NCBI RefSeq assembly: GCF_000426485.1
Contig: NZ_AUFL01000016.1
Span: 1 to 64,000, forward strand
DNA from: Indolivaga capnocytophagoides DSM 22835
GTDB lineage: Bacteria; Bacteroidota; Bacteroidia; Bacteroidales; Dysgonomonadaceae
Direction: 5' to 3'
DNA length: 64,000 nucleotides
Part shown: in pieces, positions 18,562 through 28,466 of the stretch
Numbering within the stretch: the stretch's first letter is position 1
How the letters are laid out: every line of letters begins with the position of its first letter
Made by a program: the position numbers and the translations under genes
Notes under the pieces: model-generated
What the model saw: only the letters and a program-made list of their open reading frames with translations
What the model was told of the DNA's origin: nothing
Database searches by the model: none

Positions 18562-20346
18562 ATGAAATTGACAACTCCATATCGTTTTCTTGCGTTTATC
18601 GCCATGCATCTGATTGTACTTGGGCTATCTTCTCAAGATCAGAAATATGCGTCTAATCCCGACCGCACCATCAGAGAGTTGAAATTAAAGCTGAATAAGG
18701 ATAAACATAATTATGAAGAACTGAAAGAACTATCGTCACTACTTGTAAACAGAGGCGATTATAACCAGACCATATTTTATGCCAGAAAACTGGACAGCAT
18801 CTCTACCATTAATAAGAATGAAGTATATCAAATGTATGCCAGTATATATCTCGGGCAGGCTTTGATGATGAATGGTGTTCAGGAAGAATCGAGATATTAT
18901 ATGGATAAATCTCTTAAATTGGCTATCAGCTTATCTAATGATTCAGCATTGGCTTCGGCTTATAACGGGTTAGGACTATATGCTGCAAATATAGAAATGG
19001 ATTACTACCGGTCTATAAATTATTTTTTCAAAGGAATACAAGCTGCGCAAAGAAGTTCCAACGAGAGGTTGTATTCGATTTTGCTGTGTAATATATCGGG
19101 CATATATTATCTCAAGAAAGACCCTAAAGGGCTGAAATATGCATTGGAATGCTATGAACTGGGACATAAAAAACGGGATCCCTACCTTATCTTTTGTGGT
19201 TCGACTAACTCGGCTTACATGTATTATTTACAAAAAGATTATGAAGAGGCTTTGAAGTATATAAAAGAAGCGGAGTTCATAATGGATAAGAATAATTTCT
19301 ATGACAGAGCCAATGTGTACAACTTGTACGGAAATATTCTTCTGGAAAAAGGAGACAAATCTTCAGCCCATGAAATGTTTGATAAAGCATTGTCGTTCGA
19401 AGAACATTCTCAAATATCCTCGATTGTTGATTCTTATCTGGGATTAGCTAAATTAATGATTGTAGACCGAAAATATCCTGATGCTCTGGCATTTTTATAT
19501 AAGGGGCTCGACATTTCGCAAAAAAACAAAAATACCATACATACTTTGACTCTCTATGAAAAGATCGCGGATACGTATCAACTCGAAGAGAATTATGAGA
19601 GTGCTATAATGTATTATAAAATATATCATCATTTGTCGGATAGCGTATTTAATGCTGATAAAGAAAGGTCTATAAGCGAATTACGTGTAAAGTACGACAT
19701 GGAGAAACATGAGAATGAAGTACAGCAAAGTAACCTGATTATCTTACAAAAAGAGAAAAATATTCAGGCTTTATTATTCGCCTTGGTTCTTATTATCTTA
19801 TTGCTAGGAGGTACATATCTGTCATATTACAGGAAAAACAAATTGTATCTTCAAATTGTAAAACGCAATCAGGAAGCCATAAAGAAAGAAAAGTACCTGC
19901 AAGCACAGCTCGCAGAATTATCAGAAACAGAGTCAAATAATCCTGCTCCGGATAAATATACAGGGTCATCTTTAACAGATGAAAAGAGTTTGAGTCTATA
20001 TAACAAATTAGACAATCTGATGCGGAAAGAGCATATATACAGACAAAAGGATATTACTAAAGAAAAATTAGCCTTGTCGCTAAATACGAACAGAACTTAT
20101 TTATCTCAGGTTATAAATACATATGCAAATGTAACCTTCAATCATTTCATCAATTCATTCAGAATCGAAGATGCGGTACGTACCCTTTCAGATCCCGAAT
20201 CGGACGTTCCTCTCAAAGCATTGGCTTCTGATCTGGGTTTTAATTCTATCACAACTTTTTACAAAGCCTTTCAATCATCTGTGGGCATGACTCCGTCTCA
20301 ATATAGGGAGAAGGTTGTTCTTCTCGAAAAGATGAAATCGAAATAA
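18562..20346 (+). CDS. TPR-repeat AraC-family transmembrane transcriptional regulator
   Basis: The protein has 594 residues. Residues about 8-25 are a signal or anchor segment. Residues about 60-370 contain six or more tetratricopeptide repeats (for example ANVYNLYGNILLEKGDKSSA). A transmembrane helix lies near 401-420 (LFALVLIILLLGGTYLSYY). A linking coiled segment leads to a cytoplasmic AraC/XylS HTH pair at about 500-590, with SLNTNRTYLSQVIN and the classic FNSITTFYKAFQSSVGMTPSQYR end. This architecture, an exported TPR sensor joined through one membrane helix to an AraC DNA-binding domain, is a known Bacteroidota type. It precedes a SusC-SusD-TlpA-DsbD operon in the same orientation (about 180-base gap), so it most likely controls that operon. 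It could also act on the divergent FAS1 operon. Confidence 0.9.
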   Translation: MKLTTPYRFLAFIAMHLIVLGLSSQDQKYASNPDRTIRELKLKLNKDKHNYEELKELSSLLVNRGDYNQTIFYARKLDSISTINKNEVYQMYASIYLGQALMMNGVQEESRYYMDKSLKLAISLSNDSALASAYNGLGLYAANIEMDYYRSINYFFKGIQAAQRSSNERLYSILLCNISGIYYLKKDPKGLKYALECYELGHKKRDPYLIFCGSTNSAYMYYLQKDYEEALKYIKEAEFIMDKNNFYDRANVYNLYGNILLEKGDKSSAHEMFDKALSFEEHSQISSIVDSYLGLAKLMIVDRKYPDALAFLYKGLDISQKNKNTIHTLTLYEKIADTYQLEENYESAIMYYKIYHHLSDSVFNADKERSISELRVKYDMEKHENEVQQSNLIILQKEKNIQALLFALVLIILLLGGTYLSYYRKNKLYLQIVKRNQEAIKKEKYLQAQLAELSETESNNPAPDKYTGSSLTDEKSLSLYNKLDNLMRKEHIYRQKDITKEKLALSLNTNRTYLSQVINTYANVTFNHFINSFRIEDAVRTLSDPESDVPLKALASDLGFNSITTFYKAFQSSVGMTPSQYREKVVLLEKMKSK

Positions 20347-20525
20347 AGTTTTAGCTTTTTAATCAAATCTTCGCAACCTCTTAAAAAAGATGCAGTTTTA
20401 ACAAATTTTCGACTTTTTTACTTCAAAAACAGCAATTGCCGTTTTTTAAACTATCTATTTAATGCAATATTGGTTTTTTTAATATTATTTTGCTTTCAAG
20501 GTAAATGTTAGAAAATTCAATAAGT

Positions 20526-23500
20526 ATGAAAAGGATGTTAAACTATTTGAGAATTGTTCTCTTATTTCTGGCAGGAAGCCTGCACACGGTGGCGGCTCAG
20601 AATGTAGGAACGGGAGGTATAAGTATTCAGGGAAATGTAACGGATACCGACGGTAATTTAATGCCGGGTGTATTTATTTCTTTGAAAAGTGGCAGTAAGG
20701 TATTAGGAGGCACAGCTACCGACAACAATGGTAAATATTCAGTTGTAGCCCAATCCGAATCCGATTCTATTGTTTTCTCTTTCATCGGCTATCAATCACA
20801 AAGTCTCGTGATCGGAAAAAAGAGAGTTTTTAATATCAAAATGAATGACACCAGTTCAAATCTGGGAGAAGTAGTGGTTACAGGTTACCAGACTATCTCG
20901 AGAGAAAGAGCAACCGGATCATTCGCCAAAGTTACATCCGAAACATTAAGTAAACAAAGATTGAGCAACCTCAGCACCTTATTGGATGGACAGGTTGCCG
21001 GATTTACTAACGGCTTATTAAGAGGAACCACCTCCATGCACGGAGCGACCAGTCCTCTATATGTTGTAGATGGATTTCCGATTGAAAATGTCCGTTTCGA
21101 TGGTTCAACAGGAAAGTCTTTAGAAGGTCTGCCTGATTTAAATATGGAAGACATCGAAAGCATAACAGTGCTTAAAGACGCTGCCGCCACTTCTATTTAC
21201 GGAGCTCGCGCAGCAAACGGTGTTGTAGTGATCGTTACAAAGAAAGCTTCAAGAGGAAAAACCCAAGTATCGTTTTCCAGCACATTCACAGTCTCTCCTT
21301 ATTCTTACTATAAAAAGGGTTTGACTAATTCAGCAGACATCATTGACATCGAAAAAGAATGGGCAGCCAGCAACTCTTCGTTGCAAGGGGCAAACGCGGC
21401 ACAGTATGCGCAACAAATGCTAAAAGATAACATCTATCCTACACAGGGCATATCTTCGATTCTGAACTACTATGCAGGAAATATCTCAGAATCAGAGCTC
21501 CAGAGCCGTCTGAATACTCTTTCTCAACAAGGATATAGTTATTATGACGATCTGAAAAAGTATACCAAACGCAACCCTTTCTATCAGCAATACAACTTGT
21601 CGATAGGTAAGACATCTGACACTAATATATTCAGGGCATCTGTTACATATCGTAATAATAAGCAGGAAGATTTATATACAGATGATCAATCGGTAGGTAT
21701 AAACATATCTAACAGTCTTGACATCACCAAATGGCTGAAATTAGATTTGGGCACATACAATTATTATCAGGATCAGAATATGCAAACATACAAGGCATCT
21801 TCTCCCGGATATAAATATCTGCCATATGACGTATTGAAAAATGCGGATGGAACAAATTACACCTCATTGGCTTCATCTCGTATGACCCGTTACAAGATCC
21901 AGGAGATTGAAAATCATGGACTGTATAACATGGACATTACACCTCTGGACGAAATCGGACGAAATCTGGGAAAAACCAAAAGTTTTCAGAACCGCACATA
22001 TGCCCGTCTTAATATAAAACTGACAGACTGGTTGAATGTCAGTTCGATGTTTCAATACGAATATGGCTCAGACAGATATTCTAAACTTTCGGCTAAAGAT
22101 TCTTACAGTGTCCGGGACAAAGTAAATAGTTTCGCCACCGAAGGAGATAATGGAACCGAATTTAACATTCCATACGGTAATATATACAATACAGTAAATT
22201 ACTATTCTAAAGCGTATACATCAAGACAGCAAATTGATATAAATAAGACATTCAACGAAAAACATGTCCTTACAGCATTAGTTGGAAATGAAATACGAGA
22301 AAACAAAACAGAGTTCTCAAATAATACTCTCTACAATTACGATCCTGATATCCTTACTTACACTTTAATTGATGCTGCAAAAATGGCTGGTGCCTATTTT
22401 ACTCCAATTTGGGGAGGACGCCTTACAACATCAGATGTGGCATCAAGTTCGGAAGTAACAAACCGATTTGTATCATTTTATGGTAATGCAGGTTATACAT
22501 ATGATGAAAAATATATGCTTACGGGTAGTTTGCGTTGGGATCGTTCGAACTTATGGGGAACAGCCTCAAAGTATCAGAATAAGCCCATATGGTCAACCGG
22601 ATTAGCCTGGAATCTGGAAAAAGAGTCATTTATGACATTACCATGGGTCGATCGTCTAAAACTGCGTATATCTTATGGTATAGCTGGTAATATTGCAAAA
22701 GACGCAGCACCCTATATGGTTGCCTATTATACGCCTAATACAACAGTTGGTGGTACTCAAGGTACAATTTCGACTCGCCCTAATCCTTCATTATCTTGGG
22801 AGAAAACAACAACAACTAATATTGCAACAGATTTTGCTTTATTCGGTAATCGCCTGAACGGTACTATTGAATATTATAATAAATCGGGAAAAGACTTGCT
22901 GGCAAATGTCACAGGGAATCCTACCGAGGGCTATGGTTATTCTACCTATAAAATAAATAATGGGGAGATGAACAATCGGGGAGTCGAAATAACCTTATCA
23001 GGTGAAATTATCAGAACAAAAGATTTTGGTTTCAGTTCGACTTTCGTGTACGGGTACAACAAAAATAAAGTAACCTATGTAAATGTAGAAGCTCCGGTCT
23101 ATTATCTGCAGCTGGATTATCCAAAGGAATATCCTCGCATAGGCAATCCCTATCAGGCAATTTATGCATATAAATGGGCAGGTTTAAGCTCAGATGGTCT
23201 CCCTCAGGTGTATAATGAAGAAGGAGAAGCAGTATCTTCTATTCCTTCAGATCTTGAAGCTATTCACTATGCCGGTACTACGGTTCCCGTACATAGCGGC
23301 TCGTTCAGTAGTAATTTCAGATACAAAAACTTCGACCTTTCATTCATGCTGATATACGAAGCAGGCCATAAGATGCGTAATACATTCTTGCCTACGCTTA
23401 GTGCAGATTGGTCTAGCGCTGCAGGTGCTTACATAACAAGCGCAGCGGCTACTAACAAAAAAATAACAAATCGGTGGCGAAATCCCGGCGATGAAGCACA

Positions 23501-23795
23501 CACAGATATTCCTCGGATTCTTTTTGCAGAAAGTCCCAATTACAGCAGCAGTTTATATACTATATACGCAAATGCAGATATAAATGTAATCAGCGCATCT
23601 AACGTTCGGTTAAGCAATATAGCTCTGTCTTATTCCATTCCTTCCGAGATATGCACTAAAGCCTTCCTTCGTAATGCCCGCGTTCAGTTTAATATCGAAA
23701 ACCTGATGACAATAGCGGAAAGCACCGAGGCTAAATATCTTTTAGGTGGATATAACAGTCCGAATTATGTATTAGGTCTGTATCTGAATTTTTAA
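20526..23795 (+). CDS. SusC/RagA-family TonB-linked outer membrane protein
   Basis: I prefer the ATG at 20526 (1089 residues). It gives a compact signal peptide beginning MKRMLNYLRIVLL and ending VAAQ. The ATG at 20505 would add seven residues. The protein has a CarboxypepD-reg-like domain (about 35-115, GNVTDTDGNLMPGVFI) and the TonB-box-like LGEVVVTGYQ. In the plug the usual IRG segment is shortened: FTNGLLRGTTSMHG is followed directly by ATSPLYVVDGFPIE. The plug closes with ARAANGVVVIVTKK, then a full barrel ending VLGLYLNF. It heads the SusC-SusD-TlpA-DsbD gene run behind the TPR-AraC regulator. The substrate is unknown. Confidence 0.94.
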   Translation: MKRMLNYLRIVLLFLAGSLHTVAAQNVGTGGISIQGNVTDTDGNLMPGVFISLKSGSKVLGGTATDNNGKYSVVAQSESDSIVFSFIGYQSQSLVIGKKRVFNIKMNDTSSNLGEVVVTGYQTISRERATGSFAKVTSETLSKQRLSNLSTLLDGQVAGFTNGLLRGTTSMHGATSPLYVVDGFPIENVRFDGSTGKSLEGLPDLNMEDIESITVLKDAAATSIYGARAANGVVVIVTKKASRGKTQVSFSSTFTVSPYSYYKKGLTNSADIIDIEKEWAASNSSLQGANAAQYAQQMLKDNIYPTQGISSILNYYAGNISESELQSRLNTLSQQGYSYYDDLKKYTKRNPFYQQYNLSIGKTSDTNIFRASVTYRNNKQEDLYTDDQSVGINISNSLDITKWLKLDLGTYNYYQDQNMQTYKASSPGYKYLPYDVLKNADGTNYTSLASSRMTRYKIQEIENHGLYNMDITPLDEIGRNLGKTKSFQNRTYARLNIKLTDWLNVSSMFQYEYGSDRYSKLSAKDSYSVRDKVNSFATEGDNGTEFNIPYGNIYNTVNYYSKAYTSRQQIDINKTFNEKHVLTALVGNEIRENKTEFSNNTLYNYDPDILTYTLIDAAKMAGAYFTPIWGGRLTTSDVASSSEVTNRFVSFYGNAGYTYDEKYMLTGSLRWDRSNLWGTASKYQNKPIWSTGLAWNLEKESFMTLPWVDRLKLRISYGIAGNIAKDAAPYMVAYYTPNTTVGGTQGTISTRPNPSLSWEKTTTTNIATDFALFGNRLNGTIEYYNKSGKDLLANVTGNPTEGYGYSTYKINNGEMNNRGVEITLSGEIIRTKDFGFSSTFVYGYNKNKVTYVNVEAPVYYLQLDYPKEYPRIGNPYQAIYAYKWAGLSSDGLPQVYNEEGEAVSSIPSDLEAIHYAGTTVPVHSGSFSSNFRYKNFDLSFMLIYEAGHKMRNTFLPTLSADWSSAAGAYITSAAATNKKITNRWRNPGDEAHTDIPRILFAESPNYSSSLYTIYANADINVISASNVRLSNIALSYSIPSEICTKAFLRNARVQFNIENLMTIAESTEAKYLLGGYNSPNYVLGLYLNF

Positions 23796-23813
23796 TCAAA
23801 TAATAAGAAAGAT

Positions 23814-25226
23814 ATGAAAACATATATATTAAAAACAAGAATATTAGCTGTATTTAGTGCCGTTTTATTCCTTACGTCATGCAGTGATTATCTGGATATT
23901 TTACCGAAAGGGAAAAAAATCCCTACAACTTTAGCCGACTTCGAAGCATTTATCAGAGACGAGTATTCAAATCAAAGAGTAGACGTAGCCAATGCCATAA
24001 ACCTGCTAAATGACAGATACCAAACCAATGCCAATCTCAATTATTATGAGCTGACCAAAGCGAATTATATGTGGGACGAATCGGCAGACAGAATATACCT
24101 GAATAATTCGGACGAAAGTGCCTACTACACAACTTACCAGTCCATTTCGTCCTGCAATCTGATTATAGAACATGCTCCAACGGCAACAGAAGGTACCGAC
24201 ACCGAGAAAAATCAACTAATAGCTTATGCAAAGGTGTTAAGAGCGATGAACTATTTCAATGTAGTGAATTTTTATGCCGATACATATCAGGAGAGCACTG
24301 CCGCATCTAAAGGGGGAGTACCCCTTATCACCAATGCGGATATCAATGCTGCTTACAAACAAGGAAATGTAAAAGAAACATACGATTTCATACTGAATGA
24401 TGTAAACGAAGCCCTACCCTTTCTTAAATCAACTTCGCCTACACCTCTGCATCCTAATATCGGAGCTGCTTACGCATTTCTGGCAAGAGTATATTTGCAA
24501 ATGAGTAATTATACAGAAGCTTTGAAATATGCAGATTTGGCTTTAAAAGAAAATGGAGAATTGTATGATTGGGTATCGTATTATGCTCAATATAAAGAGA
24601 GAATAGAAAATCCAGATTTATATACGACAATGCCTTCTCCGACAAATTATTATTATGTGGAAAATTATAATTTCAGACATGGTGCAACATCTTATTCATC
24701 TACCGAAAATCCAATATCAGTAGAACGTCAGGCTCAATTTGAAAACGGAGATGCACGTGCAGCAATGAGATGGAAGAAGAGAACAATCGGAAGCGAAACA
24801 TATTGTGTAAGTACTACTCAAGGCTTCTTCAATAACGGAGGAATGACAACTGTAGAAGTTTACCTGATCAAAGCAGAATGTCTTGCTCGTACCGGAAGCA
24901 TAGATGAAGCAATGAATATATTAAACAAAGTACGTAAAACACGAATTCTTGCCAACAAATACACCGTACTGACAGCATCAACCGAAGAAAAAGCAATAGA
25001 ATACATCCGATTGACAAAAGACAACGAGATGATATTAACCATTGTTCCGTTCATAGATGCTCGCAGGTATAATCTGGACGCTAAATATGCACGCACTCTG
25101 ACTAAGGTAGTGGATGGTAAAACACTTACACTATCTCCTACTTCACATCTGTGGACTATGCCTTTCCCTAATGGAGCGGTTAAAAATCCCGGAAACGGAA
25201 CAATAACCCAGAATGTAGCTAAATAA
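23814..25226 (+). CDS. SusD/RagB-family nutrient-binding lipoprotein
   Basis: The protein has 470 residues, at the short end for the family. Lipobox FLTSC (Cys23) is followed by SDYLDILPKGK. An N-terminal SusD-like helical domain includes LIAYAKVLRAMNYFNVVNFYAD, and TPR-like AAYAFLARVYLQMSNYTEALKYA follows. The C-terminal region has EVYLIKAECLARTGSIDEAMN. It follows its SusC by 18 bases and precedes the TlpA-like gene by 22 bases, so all are probably one transcript. Its substrate is not inferable from sequence, but the linked thiol-disulfide genes are suggestive of a redox-active or Cys-containing ligand. Confidence 0.94.
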   Translation: MKTYILKTRILAVFSAVLFLTSCSDYLDILPKGKKIPTTLADFEAFIRDEYSNQRVDVANAINLLNDRYQTNANLNYYELTKANYMWDESADRIYLNNSDESAYYTTYQSISSCNLIIEHAPTATEGTDTEKNQLIAYAKVLRAMNYFNVVNFYADTYQESTAASKGGVPLITNADINAAYKQGNVKETYDFILNDVNEALPFLKSTSPTPLHPNIGAAYAFLARVYLQMSNYTEALKYADLALKENGELYDWVSYYAQYKERIENPDLYTTMPSPTNYYYVENYNFRHGATSYSSTENPISVERQAQFENGDARAAMRWKKRTIGSETYCVSTTQGFFNNGGMTTVEVYLIKAECLARTGSIDEAMNILNKVRKTRILANKYTVLTASTEEKAIEYIRLTKDNEMILTIVPFIDARRYNLDAKYARTLTKVVDGKTLTLSPTSHLWTMPFPNGAVKNPGNGTITQNVAK

Positions 25227-25248
25227 GGACTCTAAAAAATATCAAATT

Positions 25249-26424
25249 ATGAAATCAATGAAAAGTTTTATAAGTATTATAGTTATATGCTTGCTTATAA
25301 CTTCATGCAGCTCAAAACCAGCAACCTCTTATACGATTGAAGGTTCTATTGCCGGACTGGAAGATGGAGCACAGGTAGAATTAATTCCCGGAGCAACTCA
25401 TAAGGACGAAAAGCCCATAAGCGAATCAGTAGTTACGGCAGGAAAATTCACCTTCACCGGAGCGACCGAAGAACCTCGTCTCTTTTATCTCCATATAAAA
25501 AACTCTTATGGACTCATAAAAGTAATGGTTGAAAACGGCAGTATAAGAATTACAGCAAAAGCCGAAAAACGTGATACAAACGGCAATATATCTTATACTT
25601 TCGAAGATTTGAAAGTAGAAGGAAGTCCATCCAACGATCTGTATCTAGCGAAAATAGCTCCTCGCAACATGCTAGATTCCTTGTACAATGCTTATCACGA
25701 GAATAACAAAGCGATCTCTGACGCAATTAGTGCTGCCAGAATGAATAACGACAAAGCCCTTATGGATTCGTTAAATAATACCGATGCAGCAAAAAAACTG
25801 GCAGCTGACGAAAAGAATTTCTTCAATACAGTAGAAGTTACCATGAAAAAGATCGTAATGGACAACAAAGATTCTTGGTGGGGACCTCTATTGATGCTGG
25901 ATGTAATGAGCTACTTTACCCCTGATCAGAACAGCTGGTATGAGTCTTTTTCACAAGAAGCAAAGGACAGCTATTATGGTAAGATTGTAAAAGAAGAATT
26001 ATTCCCTGAAGGTTTTGTCGGAAAAGATGTTCCTCCGTTTGCTCTGGAAAATGCTGATAAAAGCGAAACTACACTAGCAGCCGTAACTCAAGGCAAAAAA
26101 TATTATCTGATCGATTTCTGGGCTTCGTGGTGCGCTCCTTGCCGCAAGGAAATCCCGAATCTAAAAAAATTATACAAAGAATACTCCTCTAAAGGATTTG
26201 AGATCGTAAGTATTTCTATTGATAAAAAAGAAGCAGATTGGAAAAAAGCTTTGGATGAAGAAAAACTTACATGGCCTAACTTCCTAGATACTAAAGGAGC
26301 CAGTGATGCCTTTAAGGTAAAAACAATTCCTGCAATGTTTCTTGTTGATGAAAAAGGTAAGATCATCGCTGAAAAAATCAGAGGAGAAGAACTCGAAAAC
26401 AAATTAGCGGAACTATTTAAATAA
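25249..26424 (+). CDS. TlpA-like thioredoxin-fold lipoprotein (DUF4369 plus AhpC/TSA-type domain)
   Basis: The protein has 391 residues. A lipoprotein signal with lipobox LITSC (Cys20) is followed by a beta-rich DUF4369-type domain (about 27-130), a helical linker rich in Lys and Asp (about 135-250) and a thioredoxin-like domain (about 258-391). The active site is WCAPC (Cys295 and Cys298), and the cis-proline loop KVKTIPAMFLVDEKG lies later. This is the TlpA/ResA type that reduces disulfides outside the cytoplasmic membrane. The adjacent DsbD gene (20-base gap) would supply electrons. The protein could act on the SusCD cargo or on exported proteins. Confidence 0.9.
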   Translation: MKSMKSFISIIVICLLITSCSSKPATSYTIEGSIAGLEDGAQVELIPGATHKDEKPISESVVTAGKFTFTGATEEPRLFYLHIKNSYGLIKVMVENGSIRITAKAEKRDTNGNISYTFEDLKVEGSPSNDLYLAKIAPRNMLDSLYNAYHENNKAISDAISAARMNNDKALMDSLNNTDAAKKLAADEKNFFNTVEVTMKKIVMDNKDSWWGPLLMLDVMSYFTPDQNSWYESFSQEAKDSYYGKIVKEELFPEGFVGKDVPPFALENADKSETTLAAVTQGKKYYLIDFWASWCAPCRKEIPNLKKLYKEYSSKGFEIVSISIDKKEADWKKALDEEKLTWPNFLDTKGASDAFKVKTIPAMFLVDEKGKIIAEKIRGEELENKLAELFK

Positions 26425-26444
26425 AGCTAAAATAATATAGACTG

Positions 26445-28391
26445 ATGAAGAAGTTTCTTTTTTCATTATTGGTTTTAATTATATCAATTCAGGTACAGGC
26501 TCAAATTCAAGAGCCTGTACGCTTTAACAGCAAACTGAATATATTATCGGAAACCGAAGCTGAAATAACATTTAACGGACTTATAGATAATGGGTGGCAC
26601 ATATATTCTACAGAAATGCCATCCGGAGGTCCGGTATCTACAACCATATCCCTAGAAAAAATATCAGGAGCCGAACTAGACGGTAAACTGACATTCAAAG
26701 GACAAGAGATAAAGACTTTCGACAAAATCTTTGATATGAATCTACGCTACTTCGAGAAAAGCGTAGTTTTCATTCAGAAAGTAAAAATTACGTCTCCCGA
26801 TTTTGTACTCAAGGGAGCATTGGAGTATGCCGCATGTAATGACGAAAGCTGTCTGCCTCCAACCGAAGTTGAATTTAATTATACAAAAGGGAATGGGTCT
26901 ACAGTCAATGCGACCGATTCTTTACCTACAAGTAATCTTGCTGTTAATACCTCCGTTAAAAATGATCTATGGAAGCCTGTTATATCGGAATTAAACAATT
27001 TCGGGGAAACTTCGGCTTCAAATGATTCATCTTGGGTATACATCTTCATAACCGGATTTTTAGGAGGCTGCCTTGCCCTGTTCACTCCATGCGTATGGCC
27101 GATAATACCCATGACAGTCAGCTATTTTCTGAAACGCAGCGAAAATCGGAAGAAAGGCATCAGGCAAGCTATTATTTACGGGCTGTCCATCATAGTTATT
27201 TATGTGGCATTAGGTCTGGCAGTTACGCTTCTTTTTGGAGCCAGTGCATTAAATGCGTTATCAACCAATGCCGTATTCAATATACTGTTCTTTATCATGC
27301 TGGTCGTTTTCGCTGCATCATTTTTCGGTGCGTTCGAAATCACTTTACCCTCGTCATGGAGTACAGCCGTAGACAGTAAAGCCGAAAAAACGGGAGGTCT
27401 GTTGGGAATCTTCCTCATGGCATTTACACTTTCTCTGGTCTCATTCTCTTGTACAGGTCCCATTATCGGATTTTTGTTGGTAGAGGTTTCTACGTCCGGC
27501 AATATTATAGCCCCTGCTATCGGGATGCTTGGTTTTGCTTTCGCTTTAGCATTACCGTTTACATTCTTTGCCTTATTCCCATCTATACTTAAATCGGCAC
27601 CCAAATCTGGCGGGTGGATGAATGTTGTTAAAGTATTCTTGGGATTTATAGAATTGGCTTTTGCCTTGAAGTTCTTTTCAGTGGCAGACCTTGCCTATGG
27701 GTGGGGAATTCTGGATAGAGAAACATTTCTTGCTTTATGGATTGTCATATTTGGATTATTAGGTGTCTATATGCTCGGAAAGTTGAAGTTTCCGCATGAC
27801 GACGACAGCAAAACAGTAAGCATCCCCCGATTCTTTATCGGATTGATCTCATTAGCTTTTGCTGTATACATGATACCCGGGTTGTGGGGTGCCCCGCTAA
27901 AATCAATAAGTGCATTTGCTCCTCCGTTGAATACTCAGGATTTTAATTTGTATACCAAGGAAATACATGCTAAATTTGATGATTATGATGCAGGAATGGA
28001 TTATGCCCGAAAAAACGGGAAGCCTGTTATGATCGATTTCACCGGATATGGATGCGTAAATTGCAGGAAAATGGAATTAGCAGTTTGGACAGATACACGG
28101 GTAGGCAGCATTATTGAAAATGAATATGTACTTATCACACTGTATGTAGACGATAAACGCCCGCTGGCTGAACCGATTGTTATAACCGAGAACGGAAAAG
28201 AAAAAACTTTGAAAACAATCGGTGATAAATGGAGTTACCTTCAACGTTCCAAATTCGGAGCTAATGCCCAACCATTCTACGTACTGATAGATAATGACGG
28301 TATGCCTCTCAACAAGTCGTATGCATACGACGAAGATATAGAAGCGTATGTAAATTTTCTACAGGGAGGATTAAATAATTATAAAAAGTAA
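26445..28391 (+). CDS. dsbD: Thiol:disulfide interchange protein DsbD
   Basis: This 648-residue membrane protein carries electrons from cytoplasmic thioredoxin to the periplasm. All three modules are present. After a signal peptide (about 1-20) comes the N-terminal DsbD-alpha domain with AACNDESC (Cys131 and Cys136). The DsbD-beta membrane core of about eight helices (200-485) has Cys209 and Cys216 in GGCLALFTPCVWP and Cys336 in FSCTGP. The C-terminal thioredoxin domain has GYGCVNC (Cys537 and Cys540). The likely acceptor is the TlpA-like lipoprotein encoded just before it. A strong hairpin 22 bases after the stop ends the operon. It is full length with intact redox residues. Confidence 0.93.
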   Translation: MKKFLFSLLVLIISIQVQAQIQEPVRFNSKLNILSETEAEITFNGLIDNGWHIYSTEMPSGGPVSTTISLEKISGAELDGKLTFKGQEIKTFDKIFDMNLRYFEKSVVFIQKVKITSPDFVLKGALEYAACNDESCLPPTEVEFNYTKGNGSTVNATDSLPTSNLAVNTSVKNDLWKPVISELNNFGETSASNDSSWVYIFITGFLGGCLALFTPCVWPIIPMTVSYFLKRSENRKKGIRQAIIYGLSIIVIYVALGLAVTLLFGASALNALSTNAVFNILFFIMLVVFAASFFGAFEITLPSSWSTAVDSKAEKTGGLLGIFLMAFTLSLVSFSCTGPIIGFLLVEVSTSGNIIAPAIGMLGFAFALALPFTFFALFPSILKSAPKSGGWMNVVKVFLGFIELAFALKFFSVADLAYGWGILDRETFLALWIVIFGLLGVYMLGKLKFPHDDDSKTVSIPRFFIGLISLAFAVYMIPGLWGAPLKSISAFAPPLNTQDFNLYTKEIHAKFDDYDAGMDYARKNGKPVMIDFTGYGCVNCRKMELAVWTDTRVGSIIENEYVLITLYVDDKRPLAEPIVITENGKEKTLKTIGDKWSYLQRSKFGANAQPFYVLIDNDGMPLNKSYAYDEDIEAYVNFLQGGLNNYKK

Positions 28392-28413
28392 ACGTTTGTT
28401 TTCTAGATAAAGG

Positions 28414-28447
28414 AGAGAAGTTTGAACATTGATACTCAAACTTCTCT
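28414..28447 (+). terminator. Terminator after dsbD (12-bp perfect stem)
   Basis: AGAGAAGTTTGA (28414-28425) and TCAAACTTCTCT (28436-28447) are exact reverse complements with a 10-base loop, followed by a short T-rich stretch. The hairpin overlaps an in-frame TTG at 28422, which argues against that TTG as a start for the next gene. Confidence 0.75.
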
Positions 28448-28466
28448 TTCTGAAATAATTCATTGT

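Noticed and set aside
20483-20493. Promoter -7 box before the third SusC gene
   Set aside because: TATTTTGC is one base short of TAnnTTTG and no TTG lies at the right distance.
27200-27604. 134-codon minus-strand frame inside dsbD
   Set aside because: It is antisense to the conserved DsbD membrane core and has no independent support.
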